Shown here: positions 1 through 9,186 of the stretch, piece after piece
Layout of the letters: each line of letters opens with the position of its first letter
How positions within the stretch are numbered: position 1 is the first letter of the stretch
Source: JAHBNG01 sp039028975
GTDB taxonomy: Bacteria > Chloroflexota > Anaerolineae > Caldilineales > Caldilineaceae
NCBI GenBank assembly: GCA_039028975.1
Contig: JBCCHB010000040.1
Coordinates: 43,167-107,166, forward strand
DNA length: 64,000 bases
Direction of reading: 5' to 3'
Program-made: the position numbers and the translations under genes
The notes under the pieces: model-generated
The model's database searches: none
Seen by the model: the letters and a program-made list of their open reading frames with translations, nothing else
Told to the model about the DNA's origin: nothing

Positions 1-1
1 T

Positions 2-916
2 GCAGTGAAGGCCATTGGTTCCGAAGCCAAAGAAATGGTTGGCCGAACTCCGGCGCATATCGTTGCCGTGCGTCCACTACAAGATGGTGTGATTTCTGAT
101 TTCGATGTTACAGAGCAGATGATTCATCATTTTATCGGTAAAGTTCATGGAAACCGAGCACTTGGAACGGCTCGTCCCCGAGTCGTCATTGGCATTCCAT
201 CAGGTGTAACAGAGGTCGAAAAACGTGCCGTGCGCGACGCGGCGGTCAGTGCTGGCGCGCGTGAAGCTGGTCTGGTTGAAGAACCTATGGCCGCAGCTAT
301 CGGTGCAGGTTTGCCTGTTACGGAATCCGTTGGTTCGATGATTATCGACATTGGTGGTGGTACAACGGAAGTGGCTGTTATTTCCCTAGGTGGTATTGTT
401 ATCTCCCGTTCAATCCGAACTGCTGGCGATGAGATGAACGAAGATATTATGAACTATGCCCGCCAAAAGTACAACTTATTGATTGGCGAACGGATGGCAG
501 AACGCACGAAGATAGAAATTGGCTCTGCTTATCCCATGGAGCGCGAGCGCACTATGATAATACGCGGGCGTAATTTAATTACTGGGTTACCCGAGGCCGT
601 CGAAGTTAGCTCTGTCGAAGTGCGTGAGGCTCTAGCTGGTTCTGTACAGGTAGTCGTAGATGCCGTCAAAACAACATTGGATGAAACACCTCCCGAGCTT
701 GTGGCTGATCTGATGGAATATGGTGTTGTTTTGGCCGGGGGGGGGGCCTTGCTTCAGGGGCTTGCCCAGCGATTACAAGACGAAACAAGAATGCATGTTT
801 ATGTTGCTGATAATCCCCTGACTGCGGTTGTAATGGGCACCGGAATGATCTTGGAAAAGCCCGAATTTTACCGAGAGACGTTGACCAGTATGCAGCGCAA
901 GAGTACCATTCGATAA
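2..916 (+). CDS. mreB: Rod-shape-determining protein MreB (5' partial)
   Basis: Bacterial actin that forms filaments under the membrane and positions the elongation machinery. The reading frame is open to the window edge, so the gene starts upstream. About 40 N-terminal residues, including the first phosphate-binding loop, are missing, and the GTG at base 5 is only an internal valine. The visible part has the family segments GSEAKEMVGRTP, RPLQDGVISDFDVTEQM, the second nucleotide motif DIGGGTTEVAVI, and LAGGGALLQGL near the C-terminus. It heads the mreBCD-mrdA-minCD-rodA cluster but is separated from mreC by 241 bases containing repeats. The LAGGG motif is encoded by a run of ten G (737-746). 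MreB rather than FtsA or DnaK is clear from the motif order. Confidence 0.96.
   Translation, partial: AVKAIGSEAKEMVGRTPAHIVAVRPLQDGVISDFDVTEQMIHHFIGKVHGNRALGTARPRVVIGIPSGVTEVEKRAVRDAAVSAGAREAGLVEEPMAAAIGAGLPVTESVGSMIIDIGGGTTEVAVISLGGIVISRSIRTAGDEMNEDIMNYARQKYNLLIGERMAERTKIEIGSAYPMERERTMIIRGRNLITGLPEAVEVSSVEVREALAGSVQVVVDAVKTTLDETPPELVADLMEYGVVLAGGGALLQGLAQRLQDETRMHVYVADNPLTAVVMGTGMILEKPEFYRETLTSMQRKSTIR
737..746 (+). repeat. G10 homopolymer inside mreB
   Basis: Ten consecutive G encode part of the conserved LAGGGA motif. A one-base slip would shift the frame in the last quarter of the gene. The frame is intact here. Confidence 0.9.
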
Positions 917-947
917 CCGCAAATCATGTTGTTCCCCAGTATGTTGT

Positions 948-980
948 AATACCGCGTTTGTTTTGAAAATAGGCGTCTGT
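948..980 (-). repeat. Family B repeat remnant (one end only)
   Basis: The segment matches the reverse complement of the right end of family B (compare 12464-12548): a CCGCG...GTTTTGAAAATAGG stretch against the consensus TGCGGTCGTTTTGAAAACAGG. The other end is not found, so it looks like a decayed copy. It lies in the mreB-mreC gap just before a family A element. Confidence 0.45.
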
Positions 981-1029
981 TGCGGCTATGCCAATGGTGC
1001 ATTCGCCTATCTCTTCTGTCAGCGCTACG

Positions 1030-1122
1030 TATACTTCGCCAGAAAAGTCTTTTCCCGACTCTGTCCAATCTACTCGGAAAGTTTCCGAAAACGGAGGAGA
1101 GAACTTTTCTGGCCATCTATAT
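1030..1122 (+). repeat. Family A MITE-like repeat, copy 1
   Basis: A roughly 93 bp element with imperfect terminal inverted repeats. The left end is TATACTTCGCCAGAAAAGT and the right end, read on the other strand, is TATAGATGGCCAGAAAAGT. Similar sequences lie at 17488-17582, 61990-62086 and, more diverged, 41794-41920. The interior holds a second short palindrome (CGGAAAGTTTCCG). It has no coding capacity and sits between mreB and mreC. Confidence 0.8.
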
Positions 1123-1157
1123 TGAACAGCAGTGGTAATTAGTTAATCCCAAACTAT

Positions 1158-2171
1158 ATGCGAAATATTGAACGACGTCCTTGGACTCTAGGTGATATCG
1201 GTATTCGGTTTCTCATTCTGTCATTGGCCGCCATTCTCTTAATGGCGCTTCAATTGACTGGCAGATTGACCCCTATCCAAAGCGCAATCACCCAGTTGAC
1301 ATCCCCAACCCAGCTCGTTACAACTGGATTGGTTAGTACAGTTCGGGATTGGATCGATTTCATAGCGGATTTGGGCGAGCTACGGACGGATAACGTTGAG
1401 CTGGAAGCTCTAAATGCCGCATTACGCGCAGAAATTTTGACTCTTCAGGAAATTGAGCGCGAGAATGAGGATCTGCGCAGGCTATTCAATTTTGCCGAAA
1501 TTCGACCGGGATTGGAGTTGCGCGGTGCTCAGATCATTGCCAGAGTTCTAGGACAGGATAGCGGAAACTTTCAGAACTTTATTCTTCTGGATCTCGGCAC
1601 AAGTCACGGCATCGAAATCGGGATGCCTGTGACTACGGATGTCGGACTGGTTGGTCGAATTACTGAAGTAACAGCCTCAACATCAACGGTCCTCCTCATT
1701 ACTGACCCGAACAGTGGCGTCAATGCAATTTTGGCTGAGAATCGAACGAATGGTGTGATTCGTGGTACAGAAAGTGGTATCTTGCGGATGGATTACATTC
1801 CTCAAGGAACACCTTTGAAATTGAATGAGACCGTGTTGACATCTGGTCTGATTTCAGAGGTTGGTGGCGGACTCTTTCCAAATGGGATTCCAATTGGGCG
1901 GGTTGTTGGCATTATCCAACGTGATGAACAGGTGTCTCAACAAGCGGTGGTAGACCCTTCTGTCGACTTTGATCAGCTTGAGTTAGTGCTTATCATCACC
2001 AATTTCGATCCCCTAGAAATCGAAACCGATCTGCTATTGCCTCCAGGACCAGTCATCAATCCTCCTGATGATGGTATATCAGGCGAAGTGCCGGTGGATG
2101 CACCGAATGATGGGGTATTTGCTATTGATGAGGAACCTTTAGCCAATCCACCAAGAGATATTGAGCAATGA
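1158..2171 (+). CDS. mreC: Rod shape-determining protein MreC
   Basis: Bitopic scaffold of the elongasome that links MreB to the cell-wall synthases. The 337-residue protein has an N-terminal membrane helix (about residues 15-32), a coiled-coil stretch rich in Glu and Leu (about 75-112) and then the beta-barrel domain, with segments such as VTTDVGLVGRITEV and the VLTSGL...FPNGIPIG motif typical of MreC. The C-terminus is an acidic, proline-rich tail of about 55 residues. The stop overlaps the mreD start by 4 bases (ATGA), which indicates translational coupling. Confidence 0.95.
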   Translation: MRNIERRPWTLGDIGIRFLILSLAAILLMALQLTGRLTPIQSAITQLTSPTQLVTTGLVSTVRDWIDFIADLGELRTDNVELEALNAALRAEILTLQEIERENEDLRRLFNFAEIRPGLELRGAQIIARVLGQDSGNFQNFILLDLGTSHGIEIGMPVTTDVGLVGRITEVTASTSTVLLITDPNSGVNAILAENRTNGVIRGTESGILRMDYIPQGTPLKLNETVLTSGLISEVGGGLFPNGIPIGRVVGIIQRDEQVSQQAVVDPSVDFDQLELVLIITNFDPLEIETDLLLPPGPVINPPDDGISGEVPVDAPNDGVFAIDEEPLANPPRDIEQ

Positions 2172-2686
2172 GGAGTCTGGGACTACTCTGGATGGTTCCA
2201 TTGCTAGGCCTTCTTGCCATGTTGCAAGCTACAGTAATGGGACTTGTTACCATCTATGGCGTTAAACCAGATCTGATTCTTATCTTTATCCTGATATGGA
2301 CATTGCTCTTTGGTAGTAAAGCCAGTATGGTGTGGGCCTTTATCGGCGGTATCTGGCTTGATATCTTCGGGGGGGGACCCTTGGGTGCATCCAGTTTATC
2401 TTTGATGAGTGCCGCTATAGTCGGTGGAATTGGTTATATGACTTTGTCGAGATTTAATGTGGTTGTGCCAGTCGTGACGATTGTTGTTGGTTCACTAACG
2501 TTTTATTTGACTTACTTGGCCATTTTGCAAATTGTTACGGCAACAGGATTGTTTACTGGCGCTCTAAGTTTTTTGCCAGCGGTCGAGAGTATTGTCATCC
2601 CTGCGACACTTTATAACACCATGTTAATGTTAGTCGTGCTCCCTGTCATCAACCGTATGCCTCAGGGTGTAGAACCTCTGCAATGA
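2168..2686 (+). CDS. mreD: Rod shape-determining membrane protein MreD
   Basis: Small integral membrane partner of MreC in the elongation complex. The 172 residues are almost wholly hydrophobic, with about five membrane segments, and include the family stretch GVKPDLILIFILIWTLLFG and a WAFIGGIWLDIFGG motif. It overlaps mreC upstream and mrdA downstream (ATGA junctions), so the three are surely co-transcribed. A run of eight G (2369-2376) encodes part of DIFGGG. Confidence 0.93.
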   Translation: MRSLGLLWMVPLLGLLAMLQATVMGLVTIYGVKPDLILIFILIWTLLFGSKASMVWAFIGGIWLDIFGGGPLGASSLSLMSAAIVGGIGYMTLSRFNVVVPVVTIVVGSLTFYLTYLAILQIVTATGLFTGALSFLPAVESIVIPATLYNTMLMLVVLPVINRMPQGVEPLQ

Positions 2687-4923
2687 ACGAACATACAAAT
2701 CCAGATACGTCGTTGTTGGCTACAAGGCTTTTACGTACTTCGGCTATCGTCATCTTTCTTGCTATCGTTGTGCGGCTGTACACGTTGCAGATTCTTCAGG
2801 GCGATATCTACCGAGCAGAAGCAGATGAAAATCGCCTACGTGAGATTGGAATCCCAGCCCCGCGTGGAATCATCTACGATCGAGGCGGAGAAGTTCTGGT
2901 TCGCAACCGACCAGCTTTTCAGATTTCGATCGTTCCGGAAGATATTCCATTCGATGATCTGCTCACGCCCGACGTAGACGAAGAAGCTTTGGAGATTGAG
3001 CGGATTCTTCTGGTCTTGCGTGTCCACGAACGAACAGATGTGGCCCTCAATTTGGCCGAACTTATGTTCCGCCGTTTGCAGAGACGCGATTATACCAGTG
3101 CCGTTGAAAGTGTTGATATTACACTAAAGACCAATCCAATTGCTAACCCTGAATTCAACGCAGAAGAGGCAGATATCGATCCGCTTCAAATCGATCCAGC
3201 ATCCGATTGTGGAGGCCCATCTGACCCTTGGTGTCAGATCCCCGATCTTTCCGTTGCCTTACCGTTACCTGCTCTGGTTGCTGTTGTGCAAAAGGCGGTC
3301 GAAATTGGGCGTCTTGGTGGTTCTGCCGAGCCAATTCTTTTATTGGATTCGGTTGATCGCATACAGGCATTTCTTATCTCTGAAGAGTCATATCGACTAC
3401 AGGGCCTTTTGATCAACGAAATCCCTGTTCGTGAGTACCCTCACGGAGAATTAGTTAGTCATATCGTCGGCTTTATGGGACCCATCCCTGCCGTGCTGGC
3501 TGATGATTATGCCGAGAATGGGTATAAAGATCCTAATGAACGTGTTGGGTTGAGTGGCCTTGAGTTCTCTTATCAGACTGAGCTGCGAGGAGTCCCAGGC
3601 CAACAAAATATGGTTGTAGACATTTTGGGACGCGAGCAGGGGATCCAAGGTGAGGAGACTTTTCCTGTGGCAGGGCGCTCACTTTACCTTTCACTGGAGC
3701 TACCGCTTCAGAAGCGTATGGATGAGCTGTTACGTTCCATGATGGAAGAGCAGAATGCCCCTTGGGGTGTAACTATTGCTATGGACCCTATGTCAGGCTC
3801 CATTCTTGGTATGGTTAGCCTACCTTCATTTGATAATAATGTTTTTGCCGAGCGTATTGCTGAAGAATATTTAGCCCTCCAGGATGATGAGCGGAAACCA
3901 CTCATCAACTATGCCATTGGTGGACTCTACCCACCAGGCTCGGTTTTTAAGATGGTCACTGCCACGGCTGCGTTACAGGAAGGTGTCATCTCCTCCCAGG
4001 ATATTATACGCGACGACGGACCTATTTATTTGCCCAATCGGTTTGCCCCAGATGATTTGAGCTTGGCTCAAGAATTCATTAGTTGGAATCACGATCTGGG
4101 AATCAATCATGGACCACTAAATATTGCCCAAGCGTTAGCGCTTTCTAATGATATTTACTTTTATTTGATCGGGGGAGGGTTCCCTCCCCCGAATCAGATA
4201 GATGGATTGGGCGACAGGAGGATTGCTCGGTATTCTGAGCTATTTGGATATGGTGATCAAACTGGTGTAGACTTGCCTGGAGAGGTTGCTGGCTTGGTTC
4301 CAGATGATCAGTGGAAGCGTCAAACTAGAGCCGAGAGTTGGACAACTGGCGATAGCTACAATTTATCTATTGGACAGGGTGATCTATTATCAACGCCTTT
4401 GCAAGTACTAGTGGCTACAGCAGCCGTTGCAAATGGCGGCACTGTGCTTCAACCTCGCTTGGTTCACCACATTACAGATGTAGATGGCCGTGTCATACAA
4501 GACTATGAACCTGTAGTCAGTAGACAGCTTCCAGTAGATGATGCTGTGTTAGACGTCGTTCGTCTTGGCATGTGGTCTGCGGTTAACAGCGACTTTGGTA
4601 CAGCCATTGCTGGACGGATTGACGGTTTGGAAGTTGCCGGCAAGACAGGGACAGCCGAATTTTGTGAATGGGATCCAGATGAGGGGGATTGCCGTTATAG
4701 GGATGAAGATGATCGTTTGCCTTCCCATGCTTGGTATGTTGCGTATGCACCGTATGAAAGCCCCGAGATCATTGTCGTTACATTTGTCTATCGTGGCGGC
4801 CAAGGTTCGGATGTTGCGTTGCCTGTAACAACTGAAATTCTGCGTACCTATTTTGAAATTGCAGTTTCTGAAGATGCTAGCGCTGAAGATGCTGGCAATG
4901 ATGGAATAGTTCCAAATGAATGA
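2683..4923 (+). CDS. mrdA: Penicillin-binding protein 2 (elongation transpeptidase)
   Basis: Class B penicillin-binding protein that cross-links peptidoglycan during elongation, working with RodA and MreCD. The 746-residue protein has one N-terminal membrane helix (about 15-35), a pedestal domain beginning with the family motif IPAPRGIIYDRGG, and a C-terminal transpeptidase domain. The three catalytic motifs are visible: SVFK (serine near residue 420), SND (near 488) and KTGTAE (near 654). The pedestal carries an insertion of about 100 residues (roughly 130-230), including a Cys pair in CGGPSDPWC, which makes the protein longer than the usual 600-650. It overlaps mreD by 4 bases. Confidence 0.95.
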   Translation: MNEHTNPDTSLLATRLLRTSAIVIFLAIVVRLYTLQILQGDIYRAEADENRLREIGIPAPRGIIYDRGGEVLVRNRPAFQISIVPEDIPFDDLLTPDVDEEALEIERILLVLRVHERTDVALNLAELMFRRLQRRDYTSAVESVDITLKTNPIANPEFNAEEADIDPLQIDPASDCGGPSDPWCQIPDLSVALPLPALVAVVQKAVEIGRLGGSAEPILLLDSVDRIQAFLISEESYRLQGLLINEIPVREYPHGELVSHIVGFMGPIPAVLADDYAENGYKDPNERVGLSGLEFSYQTELRGVPGQQNMVVDILGREQGIQGEETFPVAGRSLYLSLELPLQKRMDELLRSMMEEQNAPWGVTIAMDPMSGSILGMVSLPSFDNNVFAERIAEEYLALQDDERKPLINYAIGGLYPPGSVFKMVTATAALQEGVISSQDIIRDDGPIYLPNRFAPDDLSLAQEFISWNHDLGINHGPLNIAQALALSNDIYFYLIGGGFPPPNQIDGLGDRRIARYSELFGYGDQTGVDLPGEVAGLVPDDQWKRQTRAESWTTGDSYNLSIGQGDLLSTPLQVLVATAAVANGGTVLQPRLVHHITDVDGRVIQDYEPVVSRQLPVDDAVLDVVRLGMWSAVNSDFGTAIAGRIDGLEVAGKTGTAEFCEWDPDEGDCRYRDEDDRLPSHAWYVAYAPYESPEIIVVTFVYRGGQGSDVALPVTTEILRTYFEIAVSEDASAEDAGNDGIVPNE

Positions 4924-4991
4924 AAGCCTCTTGAGGCTACCCTACCCACCCAACAGGTTAGACCCAAATTCAAGACTTGTAGAAAATTATC

Positions 4992-6200
4992 ATGAACGAC
5001 GAATACCCATATTCATCCCAGAATGGGACGGGAGATGGCCTTAATACAGAGAGAGCTGCAAGTGAAGTCCGTGCTATGCATACACGGTTGGTTGAGCTAT
5101 TGGATAGCGTAACAGTCGTTGCTGAGAGTGAGCGTTCCGCTCCAACAGATGCCGCTAGTGAAAATGGTGAGGCTGAAAAGCCTACTTCATTTAAAGATGA
5201 TGCCAAAGCTATCGGTCATTTTTCAACTATTTCACCTTTTCCACATGAGAGCCAGGAATCAAACAATTTGGAGAGTGGTTCCTTCGCATCCTTGAATGTG
5301 AACAGTGCTGAACTCGTAGAGAAACCATTTAACCACTCTAGTATGGTGCCCATACTCCCTTCGGGTGAAGGCAATGGTTCAGTCAACCGTTCTAACAATA
5401 GCGGTGGAGCGGAGGTTACAATGCCCAATAGTGAGCTGAATGAAGAGGCTGATGGGTCAGACAGCTCCATTTCCATCAAGGGACGTGCCGATGGCATCTT
5501 AATTGACGTCGGTGTCGGTAGTTGGCGAATGCTAATGATTCAGTTGCGTAGCCGCTTGCATCAGGCATCAGGCTTCTTTCGCGGTGGCACGGTTACCCTA
5601 AACATTGGCGATAGACTATTGACGACCGAAGAAGTTGGGTACGTTTCAGATATCCTTGAAGAGCATGGGATGGAACTGAAGATTATCCGCTCTACCTCAG
5701 AGGAGACGGGGCGATCTGCTGCTGCTGTGGGCATTACAGCCCAACTGGAACAAGTAGAAGGTCAGGTAGCTCAGAATACCCTAACAAATCATAGTGAACT
5801 GCAGAATTTTGTCTATCGTGGTAATCTACGTTCAGGCCAGACTTTACGACGTCCGGAGACCATTCTTATTCTGGGTGATGTAAACCCGGGAGCACAAGTA
5901 ATCAGCAATGGGGACGTGTTGATTTGGGGACGTCTACGAGGTATTGCCCATGCGGGGAACGAAGGAGATAAGGCAGCCATTATCTCAGCTCTGTCCATGG
6001 AACCAACCCAGCTTCGTATTGGAGAATCTGTTGCAATTGTACCAGAATCCCAAGAGCGGAGAAACTTGTTTGGCATTCGTAAACGGCAGCCCGCCTTAGC
6101 ACCGCGCCCGGAAGTAGCTTATCTTATGGATGATAAGATTGTAATCGAGCCGTGGGATGAATCAAAGCCTGGCGGTATTATGGCATTTAGGCGTTCATGA
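4992..6200 (+). CDS. minC: Septum-site determining protein MinC with long N-terminal extension
   Basis: Inhibitor of FtsZ assembly at unwanted division sites, recruited by MinD. The C-terminal third is a typical MinC beta-helix domain (about residues 275-385) with the signature ILGDVNPGAQVISNGDVLIW followed by GRLRGIAHAG and PTQLRIG. A MinC N-terminal-like domain precedes it (about 160-245). The first roughly 155 residues are a low-complexity Ser/Asn/Glu-rich extension that ordinary MinC proteins (about 220-230 residues) lack. The stop overlaps the minD start by 4 bases. No minE or divIVA-like gene is seen nearby. Confidence 0.9.
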   Translation: MNDEYPYSSQNGTGDGLNTERAASEVRAMHTRLVELLDSVTVVAESERSAPTDAASENGEAEKPTSFKDDAKAIGHFSTISPFPHESQESNNLESGSFASLNVNSAELVEKPFNHSSMVPILPSGEGNGSVNRSNNSGGAEVTMPNSELNEEADGSDSSISIKGRADGILIDVGVGSWRMLMIQLRSRLHQASGFFRGGTVTLNIGDRLLTTEEVGYVSDILEEHGMELKIIRSTSEETGRSAAAVGITAQLEQVEGQVAQNTLTNHSELQNFVYRGNLRSGQTLRRPETILILGDVNPGAQVISNGDVLIWGRLRGIAHAGNEGDKAAIISALSMEPTQLRIGESVAIVPESQERRNLFGIRKRQPALAPRPEVAYLMDDKIVIEPWDESKPGGIMAFRRS

Positions 6201-7012
6201 TGCCAGGTACAATTATAACCATTACTTCTGGCAAAGGTGGTGTTGGCAAGACAACTACAACAGCAAATCTCGCCACAGCACTTGCTATGCTTGGCCAGCG
6301 CGTGATCGCCTTAGATGCGGATATTGGGCTACGTAACTTAGACATCATTATGGGTCTAGAAAATCGCATCATGCACGATATTGTTGATGTAGTGGAACAT
6401 CGATGTGCGTTGAGTGAGGCCCTCGTTTCAGATCACCGAACTGGCTCACTAGCCGTATTGCCTGCTGCCCAAACGCGTGATAAAACAGATATCTCTATCG
6501 CCCAGATGGAGAGCGTCTGTTCACAACTCCGCTCTATGGCAGATTTTATTTTGATCGATTCGCCAGCAGGTATTGAGCATGGTTTCCACAATGCCGTGGC
6601 ACCGGCTGACAAAATTCTTCTGGTTACGACACCTGATGTTAGTGCCCTGCGGGATGCGGATAAAGTAATTTACTTGTTGGAGAATGAGCTACATCGCCAA
6701 CCCTGGCTGATCTTAAATCGCTACAATGCTGAACTCTCTACGGCTGGTGAGATGCGGGACATTGATGATGTGCTTGATATTTTGGCCATTGATCTTTTAG
6801 GGGTTGTGCCTGAGGATAACCAGATATTGCTGGCTACAGATCGAGGACTTCCAGCCGTTTATAATTCGCAGATCCATTCTGGGCTTGCCTACCAGAATAT
6901 CGCCAGAAGAATCTTAGGGCAGAATGTCCCGCTCTTACGATTCCGTCGTAAACGTAAAGGGCCATTTCAGGCATTGCTTAGTCTATTTTGGAGACGTCGG
7001 GCTTATGTTTGA
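6197..7012 (+). CDS. minD: Septum-site determining ATPase MinD
   Basis: Membrane-associated ParA/MinD-family ATPase that recruits MinC. The N-terminus carries the deviant Walker A motif SGKGGVGKTTTTANL, then ALDADIGLRNLDIIMGLENR, and a Walker B-type ILIDSPAGIEHGF. The C-terminal residues FQALLSLFWRRRAYV form a basic, amphipathic stretch that fits the MinD membrane-targeting helix. The start overlaps minC by 4 bases and the end overlaps rodA by 8. Confidence 0.95.
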   Translation: MMPGTIITITSGKGGVGKTTTTANLATALAMLGQRVIALDADIGLRNLDIIMGLENRIMHDIVDVVEHRCALSEALVSDHRTGSLAVLPAAQTRDKTDISIAQMESVCSQLRSMADFILIDSPAGIEHGFHNAVAPADKILLVTTPDVSALRDADKVIYLLENELHRQPWLILNRYNAELSTAGEMRDIDDVLDILAIDLLGVVPEDNQILLATDRGLPAVYNSQIHSGLAYQNIARRILGQNVPLLRFRRKRKGPFQALLSLFWRRRAYV

Positions 7013-8105
7013 TCGGCAACTTTGGCGCCACTTTGATTGGTGGATGCTCATTTTAGTGTTGCTACTCTCTGTACTGGGCATAGTGATGATCTACAGTGCG
7101 ACCTTCCGTACAGAGGAATTGGCTGATTATTGGATCCGGCAAACCCGCTTTGTTCTTGTGGGTATTCCGCTGCTTTTTGCTGTCGCTTTGATTGACTACC
7201 GCCAGTTAGAAATTGTTGCCCCAGTACTTTTTCTGTTTTATGTTGCTTCTCTTGTTGCTGTATATCTGTTTGGTGAGAGCCAGGGTACCGGTGCTTTTCG
7301 TTGGGTGCGGGTCGGTGGGACATTGGTACAGCCTACAGAAATTGGCAAGTTCTTGCTGATTATTTCATTGGCGTGGTACCTTAGCCGCTTTCGGGATCAG
7401 ATGGAGAGTATCTTCTATCTGATCGGTGCTCTACTACTTCTCTTTGGTCCATTAGCCCTTGTGTATTTACAACCAGATTTGGGTATGTCGATCACTATGA
7501 CCTTCATTGGTGGCGTTTTGATCTTCGTTAGCGGTATCCAATATTGGCAGGTTTTGGTTTTTGGTGGGGCAGGGTTAATTTCCATACCCTTCTTTATCCC
7601 CACGCTTAGTCCTTATATGGTGGAGCGAATTCAGATCTTTCTAAATCCAAATGCCAATCCAGATGCTTCATTTAATGTTGACCAAGCATTGATTGCGGTT
7701 GGATCTGGCGGTTGGTTGGGACTTGGATGGACCCAAGGCAGCCAAAATCAGTTAGCCTTTTTGCGTGTACGCCATACGGACTTTATCTTTAGCGTAATCG
7801 CTGAAGAAATAGGTTTTGTTGGCACGGCAATCATTTTGCTTGTCTTTCTCCTTTTGATATTTCGCTTGTTTCGGGTGGCGGATCTGGCCCAAGATCACTT
7901 TGGTCGACTCCTCGTTACAGGTGTTGCTTCTCTTCTCCTCTTCCAACTTGCCGTAAATATTGGTATGAATATACGAATCGTACCTGTTACAGGACTTACC
8001 CTTCCGTTTATTAGCTATGGCGGCAGCAGTATGCTCTCTATGCTGCTAGCTATTGGGTTGGCAGAAAGTGTGATTATGCGGCACCGAAAGATAGACTTCA
8101 TCTAG
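7005..8105 (+). CDS. rodA: Rod-shape peptidoglycan glycosyltransferase RodA
   Basis: SEDS-family polymerase that makes glycan strands and partners with PBP2. The ATG at 7005 gives 366 residues beginning MFDRQLWRHFDWWM, the normal family start. The open frame upstream (to 6924) lies inside minD and is rejected. About ten membrane helices are visible, with the family motifs GAFRWVRVGG...QPTEIGK, QPDLGMS, the GWTQGSQNQLAFLRVRHTDF loop and AEEIGF, and a final PFISYGGSSMLS. It is the last gene of the elongation cluster. FtsW is the alternative, but the mre/mrdA context favours RodA. Confidence 0.94.
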   Translation: MFDRQLWRHFDWWMLILVLLLSVLGIVMIYSATFRTEELADYWIRQTRFVLVGIPLLFAVALIDYRQLEIVAPVLFLFYVASLVAVYLFGESQGTGAFRWVRVGGTLVQPTEIGKFLLIISLAWYLSRFRDQMESIFYLIGALLLLFGPLALVYLQPDLGMSITMTFIGGVLIFVSGIQYWQVLVFGGAGLISIPFFIPTLSPYMVERIQIFLNPNANPDASFNVDQALIAVGSGGWLGLGWTQGSQNQLAFLRVRHTDFIFSVIAEEIGFVGTAIILLVFLLLIFRLFRVADLAQDHFGRLLVTGVASLLLFQLAVNIGMNIRIVPVTGLTLPFISYGGSSMLSMLLAIGLAESVIMRHRKIDFI

Positions 8106-8472
8106 CCCTTCTTCTACATTGCCCCATTTGTCTGTCGATATTGCCTACCTGATAAGTTTTGTCCCAACTCTCGTACAATTCAGCTCGAAGAATCTCTAAA
8201 TCGGCCAAGCCCCCATTTTCATGGGGTAAATCTCGTCTTCATTGGAATGAGGCCTCTATCTGACCATCCATATTTTGCGAGAAAATAGCGCTATCATTTA
8301 CAATACCCTAATATCGTGTGATTCTTGCTTTCTGTTCCAAAAAAAATGATATTTTACTAGAACGATTTGTGAGATATTACATGATAAATTATTTTGTTGT
8401 GCAGCTAAAATACCAGGCAATTAGATGTTAAATCAAATACCCTAAACCACAACATGAAAATGGGAGAAACCA
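8106..8472. other. Intergenic region upstream of the secreted protein gene
   Basis: These 367 bases, AT-rich in the last 200, hold no gene I can support. A small hairpin around CCCCATTTTCATGGGG is visible near 8210-8225. The region should hold the promoter of the 8473 gene, but no box is convincing. Confidence 0.4.
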
Positions 8473-9186
8473 ATGAGGACCGCATTACGTGTAGTGCTAG
8501 TAGTTGGTCTAATCCTACATCCAGTAATAGGTGTTGATGCCCAGGATACTTCCCCTCCTGAACCTATACAAGAAGACATTAAATCGGTCGTGCCATCAGC
8601 CTCCACCGCCGCCACCAGTTCCTTAGTAGAAGTATCATCCGCCCCAAATGAGACCACCACAGCCACTATAGCCAACACAAGCAACGTTCATCTTTGGCCT
8701 CCTTACGAACAGCTTTCTCCATTACCTGCCTACGGTCAAGCAATGTACTACAATCCAGGTATTATGGAATTGGTCTTAGAGAATCGGCTTAAGGCTGGTC
8801 AGGTAGCGCCATGCCGTGATTGTGCTGGTTATGTGGCCATGTTGCGCGTTGGTGATTTGGATAGAAAAATTTGGATTCAACTGCCGGACGGGACAGTGGA
8901 AGGCCCATTCCAGGTAATTGATGCCGCTGATAAAAAGCATATTCCCATGCTAATTACCAAGGGATGGATTGTTGATATCGATTACGAAACCGCCATGCGT
9001 TGGCGGATGGCAGGCCCCAAATCCGTTACACTTTGGGCTGAGCCACCATTAAATTACCACACGATATCTAATCGGATTGCATCTGGGGGAGAGTATCAGG
9101 TTGATATATATCGCCATGAGAAGCTGGATTACTTCAATCAAGCTCACGAATACGCCGGCTATGTTGAAACATTATATATACAGTAG
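8473..9186 (+). CDS. Secreted protein of unknown function
   Basis: The 237-residue protein has a clear Sec signal peptide (charged MRTALR, hydrophobic core, likely cleavage near VDA-QD, residues 23-25). A Ser/Thr/Ala-rich linker follows to about residue 70, then a compact domain of about 160 residues. The domain has a CRDC pair near residues 115-118 and a stretch GPFQVIDAADKKH near 148-160. I do not recognise the family with certainty. The GPF-x-V-x-D pattern only weakly recalls small double-psi barrel folds. It stands alone between the mre cluster and a bidirectional terminator. It was probably exported and may act at the cell surface. Confidence 0.75.
   Translation: MRTALRVVLVVGLILHPVIGVDAQDTSPPEPIQEDIKSVVPSASTAATSSLVEVSSAPNETTTATIANTSNVHLWPPYEQLSPLPAYGQAMYYNPGIMELVLENRLKAGQVAPCRDCAGYVAMLRVGDLDRKIWIQLPDGTVEGPFQVIDAADKKHIPMLITKGWIVDIDYETAMRWRMAGPKSVTLWAEPPLNYHTISNRIASGGEYQVDIYRHEKLDYFNQAHEYAGYVETLYIQ

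Noticed and set aside
6924..7004. Upstream extension of rodA
   Set aside because: It overlaps minD in another frame and the encoded residues are not RodA-like; the ATG at 7005 gives the family N-terminus.
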